Assembly (NCBI RefSeq): GCF_016765675.1
Contig: NZ_JAESWB010000171.1
Span: 1 to 50,737 of the forward strand
Length of the DNA stretch: 50,737 bases
Direction of reading: 5' to 3'
Origin: Neobacillus paridis
GTDB taxonomy: Bacteria > Bacillota > Bacilli > Bacillales > Cytobacillaceae
Shown here: one piece after another, positions 48,090-50,737 of the stretch
Layout of the letters: each line of letters starts with the position of its first letter
Numbering within the stretch: the stretch's first letter is position 1
Notes under the pieces: generated by a model
The model's input: the letters and a program-made list of their open reading frames with translations, nothing else
Told to the model about the DNA's origin: nothing
The model's database searches: none
Translations under genes and position numbers: made by a program

Positions 48090-50018
48090 TTAAACAGCAT
48101 GGGCCAGTTTTGCTGCTTCAGCGGTCGCATCAATGGCTCGACGTGGCTTAAGGGCATCGCCAATGCAATGATACTCAATACCGAGCCTATGGCAGCATTC
48201 CTCCAGCTCCGGTAAAGAGGTACTCTGCGCCCCCACCGCGACCGCAACAGCGTCACATGGCAGTATTTCCGTTTTTCCCTCATGCTCGACGACCACGCCT
48301 TCAGGCTTAATTTCTACGCACTTCGTTGACGTAAGCATGTCCACACCGGCACCATAAAGGTTTTCCATGACAATAATTTTGCGAGTGGAACCAAGATCCG
48401 CTCCGATTGTGTCAAGCATTTCAATAACCGTGATCTTACAGCCGTTATGAAGCAAATATTCAGCTGTCTCCAATCCTACAAGACCGCCGCCAATGACCAC
48501 AACATGGCCGTCTGGAATCCGTTCACCTTGGAGAATTTCCGGATAACTGTAGACATTCGCTAATTCAGCTCCCGGAACTTTTAATTTGATCGGCATTGCC
48601 CCAGCTGCATTGACAACGATATCAGGCTTTATTTCTTCAATAACAGCAGGCGTTAACGCTGTGTTCAGCCGGACATCCACCCCCATTTTTTGCAGTTGCT
48701 GTCCCCGGTGAATAGCAGCAGCTTTCATTTCTGCCTTTCTTGGGGCGAGGCCTGCCAAGATAAACTGACCACCAAGCGTGTTGGATTTTTCAAATAAGAT
48801 TGGATTGTGTCCCCGTTGCTTCAGTATCGAGGCAAGTTCCATCCCCGCCATACCACCGCCGGCTATTAGCACAGTCTTAGGTGCGTCAGTGGAAACAATT
48901 GCATATTCCGCTTCATGCCCGCAAGCAGGATTTTGCAGACAGCTGATAAAAGGAATATCGGCCCGCTCGTTGGCGTCATAACACCCTTGGTTGCAGCCGA
49001 CACAACGGACGATCTCATCCACCCTTCCTTCTCTTGCCTTATTGCAAAACTCAGGATCCGCAATTTGTCCCCGCCCAATGACCACCATGTCCACCTTGTC
49101 ACTTTCAAGAATCTCTTCAGCAAAGGCAGGGTCGTTGATACGACCTACACCGATCGTAAGCATTCCAGTCTCCTGACGAATTCTGGCAGCATTTTCAATG
49201 TTGAAGCCCCATTGTAGGTCAATAGGCGGCACCTCATACTTAAGGGCGGCGGAAATAATGTTCCCCCGTGAAATATCTAAAACATCTACGCCTGCGTCCT
49301 TCGCCCACTTGCAAAATTGAATGACCTCTTCAATCGTAAGGCCACCTTCAAGATAATCATCATGTGCGTCGATCCGCATCAATAGAGGCATGTCTTCAGG
49401 CATCTGTGCCCGGATTGCCCTAATGACGGCCAGCGGAAAGCGGGCCCGATTTTCTAATGAACCGCCGTACTCATCTGTTCGCCGGTTAATCCCGCCCGAG
49501 AGAAATGAATGCAAAATGTAATTGTGTGCCATGTGAACTTCTATGCAGTCGAAACCGGATTCAACGGAACGGCGAGCAGCCTGGCCAAAGCACTCGGTCA
49601 GCTCGGCAATTAACTCATGGCTTGCCCCGGGAACCGTATATTCAGGCGAGAGCTGCATATCACTGGCGACAATGATCATGGCCTTCGGGTCACTAGCGAC
49701 AGCGATACTGCCTTGCCAGAGTTGAATACAAGTCTTTCCCCCCGCTTCATGAATAGCTTGATTAAAGCGCTTAAAACCAGGAATATATTTATCTTCTGCT
49801 ATCGAAAAAAAGCGACCAGGTGTAGATGGTGCGTGTACGCCGGTGCATTCCATAATATTTAGCCCTGTCCCACCTTTTGTACGCGCTACATGAAAATCGA
49901 TCAGCTGGTCGGTCATACTGCTGTCTGTTGTGAATTTCGTCCCCATAGCCGGCAAGATAATGCGATTTTTTAGTTCAAGCCCCTTAAGCCTGATCGGTGA
50001 AAACAATTTAGGAAACAT
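48090..50018 (-). CDS. Old-yellow-enzyme/FAD oxidoreductase (2,4-dienoyl-CoA reductase-like)
   Basis: A 642-residue flavoprotein. An N-terminal FMN TIM barrel (about 1-330) has LKNRIILPAMG, IEVHMAHNYILHSFLS and MVVIGRGQIADPEF. The 4Fe-4S ligands follow in CVGCNQGCYD and a later SCLQNPACG. A FAD-binding domain (TVLIAGGGMAGMELASIL) and an NAD(P)-binding Rossmann motif (HVVVIGGGLVGLETAEYL) complete the layout. This is that of 2,4-dienoyl-CoA reductase and trimethylamine dehydrogenase-like enzymes, or bile-acid/enoate reductases. The substrate is unknown. AAAGGAG precedes the ATG. Confidence 0.92.
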   Translation of the reverse strand: MFPKLFSPIRLKGLELKNRIILPAMGTKFTTDSSMTDQLIDFHVARTKGGTGLNIMECTGVHAPSTPGRFFSIAEDKYIPGFKRFNQAIHEAGGKTCIQLWQGSIAVASDPKAMIIVASDMQLSPEYTVPGASHELIAELTECFGQAARRSVESGFDCIEVHMAHNYILHSFLSGGINRRTDEYGGSLENRARFPLAVIRAIRAQMPEDMPLLMRIDAHDDYLEGGLTIEEVIQFCKWAKDAGVDVLDISRGNIISAALKYEVPPIDLQWGFNIENAARIRQETGMLTIGVGRINDPAFAEEILESDKVDMVVIGRGQIADPEFCNKAREGRVDEIVRCVGCNQGCYDANERADIPFISCLQNPACGHEAEYAIVSTDAPKTVLIAGGGMAGMELASILKQRGHNPILFEKSNTLGGQFILAGLAPRKAEMKAAAIHRGQQLQKMGVDVRLNTALTPAVIEEIKPDIVVNAAGAMPIKLKVPGAELANVYSYPEILQGERIPDGHVVVIGGGLVGLETAEYLLHNGCKITVIEMLDTIGADLGSTRKIIVMENLYGAGVDMLTSTKCVEIKPEGVVVEHEGKTEILPCDAVAVAVGAQSTSLPELEECCHRLGIEYHCIGDALKPRRAIDATAEAAKLAHAV

Positions 50019-50172
50019 CTATATTTCTCCTTTCGCCATGCGAAGTATTTCACATTAATTTTACACTCATTTTTCAGGAAAGAGAGGGCAAATTCAGCAA
50101 AATTATTTACAAAATAAGGACAAATATAGTTAAGGTAATCTCATTTTGTGAAGATGCGGATCAGCCCTTTCA
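50019..50172. other. Gap upstream of the oxidoreductase gene
   Basis: AT-rich leader expected to hold the oxidoreductase promoter. TAAAAT lies at a plausible -10 position on the minus strand. No gene. Confidence 0.35.
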
Positions 50173-50611
50173 ATGAACGGTTTTCGTTGGCGGTTCCCGT
50201 TTTTGTGCACGTTGAATCTTCCCATGAACACTTTTCATTTGCTGCTCTCCGATTTCGTGCTCGTTAGACCTTCCCATGAACACTTTTCAAAGGTGGTTCC
50301 CTGTTTTTGTGCTCGTTGGGTCTTCCTATGAACACTTTTCATTTGCTGCTCTCCGATTTGGTGCTCGTTAGACCTTCCCATGAACACTTTTCCTTGGGAG
50401 TTCTCCATGTTTGTGCCCGTTAGACCTTCCCATGAACACTTTTCAAAGGTGGTTCCCGTTTTTGTGCTCGTTGGGTCTTCCTATGAACACTTTTCATTTG
50501 CTGCTCTCCGATTTCGTGCACATTAAACCTTCCTATGAACACTTTTCCTTGGGAGTTCTCCATGTTTGTGCCCGTTAGACCTTCCCATGAACACTTTTCA
50601 AAGGCGGTTCC
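50173..50611. repeat. 52-bp tandem repeat array, nine units, truncated by an insertion sequence
   Basis: Units begin ATGAAC at 50173, 50224, 50276, 50328, 50380, 50432, 50483, 50535 and 50587, at 51 or 52-base steps. The conserved part is CTTCC(C/T)ATGAACACTTTTC plus GTGC(T/C)CGTT. The variable part comes in three types: A (AAAGGTGGTTCCCG), B (ATTTGCTGCTCTCCG) and C (CTTGGGAGTTCTCC). The order is A', B, A, B, C, A, B, C, A, giving a higher-order ABC period of about 156 bases. The last unit is cut at 50611 by the IS end. Confidence 0.93.
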
Positions 50612-50737
50612 GATTAAGTCCGTATAATTGTGTAAAAATAATGAGTCATTTTATTCACTTTTGGCAACACTGTTTTCAACCACGATAAACAATGAAAAGA
50701 GGAATAAAAATGACTCAAGTACAGTTTAACCTGAATA
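50612..50737 (+). mobile_element. IS256-family insertion sequence, left end (partial)
   Basis: The end GATTAAGTCCGTATAATTGTG closely matches the remembered IS256-type terminal inverted repeat. It is followed by about 75 bases of leader and the transposase start. The element interrupts the 52-bp repeat array and runs off the window, so the right end and the target duplication are not visible. Confidence 0.82.
50710..50737 (+). CDS. IS256-family transposase (first nine codons only)
   Basis: The ATG after AGAGGAATAAAA begins MTQVQFNLN, the opening I associate with IS256/Mutator-type transposases in Bacillus. The rest lies outside the window. The call relies mainly on the adjacent terminal repeat. 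Confidence 0.7.

Noticed and set aside
50173..50611. CRISPR array
   Set aside because: The spacing is regular, but the intervening segments are only three recurring types and the repeat core is imperfect. No cas genes are present. It is an ordinary tandem repeat with higher-order structure.

Overview
The window reads as low-GC Bacillaceae chromosome (Bacillus, Neobacillus or Mesobacillus-like). The genes have strong AGGAGG-type ribosome binding sites and U-tailed intrinsic terminators. Several protein sets are Bacillus-typical: YngJ/YngI/YngF/YngE-like enzymes, a PcsB-like NlpC/P60 hydrolase and a CBO0543-type membrane protein. The species cannot be fixed from sequence alone.

1-13.1 kb is an integrated accessory island. 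On the minus strand its left part holds a P4-type primase/helicase split by a frameshift, an HK97-fold capsid protein, a TnpW-like protein and a large serine recombinase. This is a phage-satellite-like or transposon-like module with a capsid gene but no portal, terminase or tail genes. It carries several lesions: a degenerate small ORF, a damaged primase start, a primase frameshift and an atypical recombinase C terminus. On the plus strand it is followed by a defence cluster: an XRE regulator, a complete type IC restriction-modification system (hsdM, hsdS, hsdR with 4-bp overlaps and an in-frame TAEL repeat in hsdS), and an Abi_C-type abortive-infection candidate.

13.1-23.2 kb is an accessory chemosensory locus on the minus strand. 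The order of transcription is cheA, cheW, a poly-HAMP MCP, cheR, cheB. The cheA leader carries a recognisable GEMM-I (c-di-GMP) riboswitch followed by a terminator, so second-messenger level probably gates the whole array. A second MCP upstream is broken by a one-base change in an A-run. An N-terminal fragment of a third MCP-like membrane protein lies at the island edge.

23.4-32.6 kb, plus strand, holds a four-helix membrane protein with paired histidines, an acyl-ACP thioesterase, a TetR regulator with a tandem operator, and a 1417-residue acyl-CoA dehydratase activase-like protein. A 21-bp tandem repeat follows, then a cobalamin riboswitch with a terminator controlling an adenosyltransferase-like protein and a BtuF-like lipoprotein.

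32.6-36.1 kb holds a CBO0543-type membrane protein, an APC permease, a Na/Pi cotransporter-like protein and a 52-bp repeat cluster.

36.1-42.3 kb is a minus-strand acyl-CoA catabolic operon: TetR, acyl-CoA dehydrogenase, acyl-CoA synthetase, enoyl-CoA hydratase, acyl-CoA carboxylase carboxyltransferase. It resembles the B. subtilis yng operon, but the biotin carboxylase, biotin carrier and HMG-CoA lyase genes are absent. A dispersed repeat sits in that gap.

42.6-50.7 kb holds a P-type cation ATPase, an HD-domain hydrolase, an NlpC/P60 cell-wall hydrolase, and an old-yellow-enzyme/FAD oxidoreductase. A nine-copy 52-bp repeat array comes next. It is interrupted by the left end of an IS256-family insertion sequence that runs off the window.
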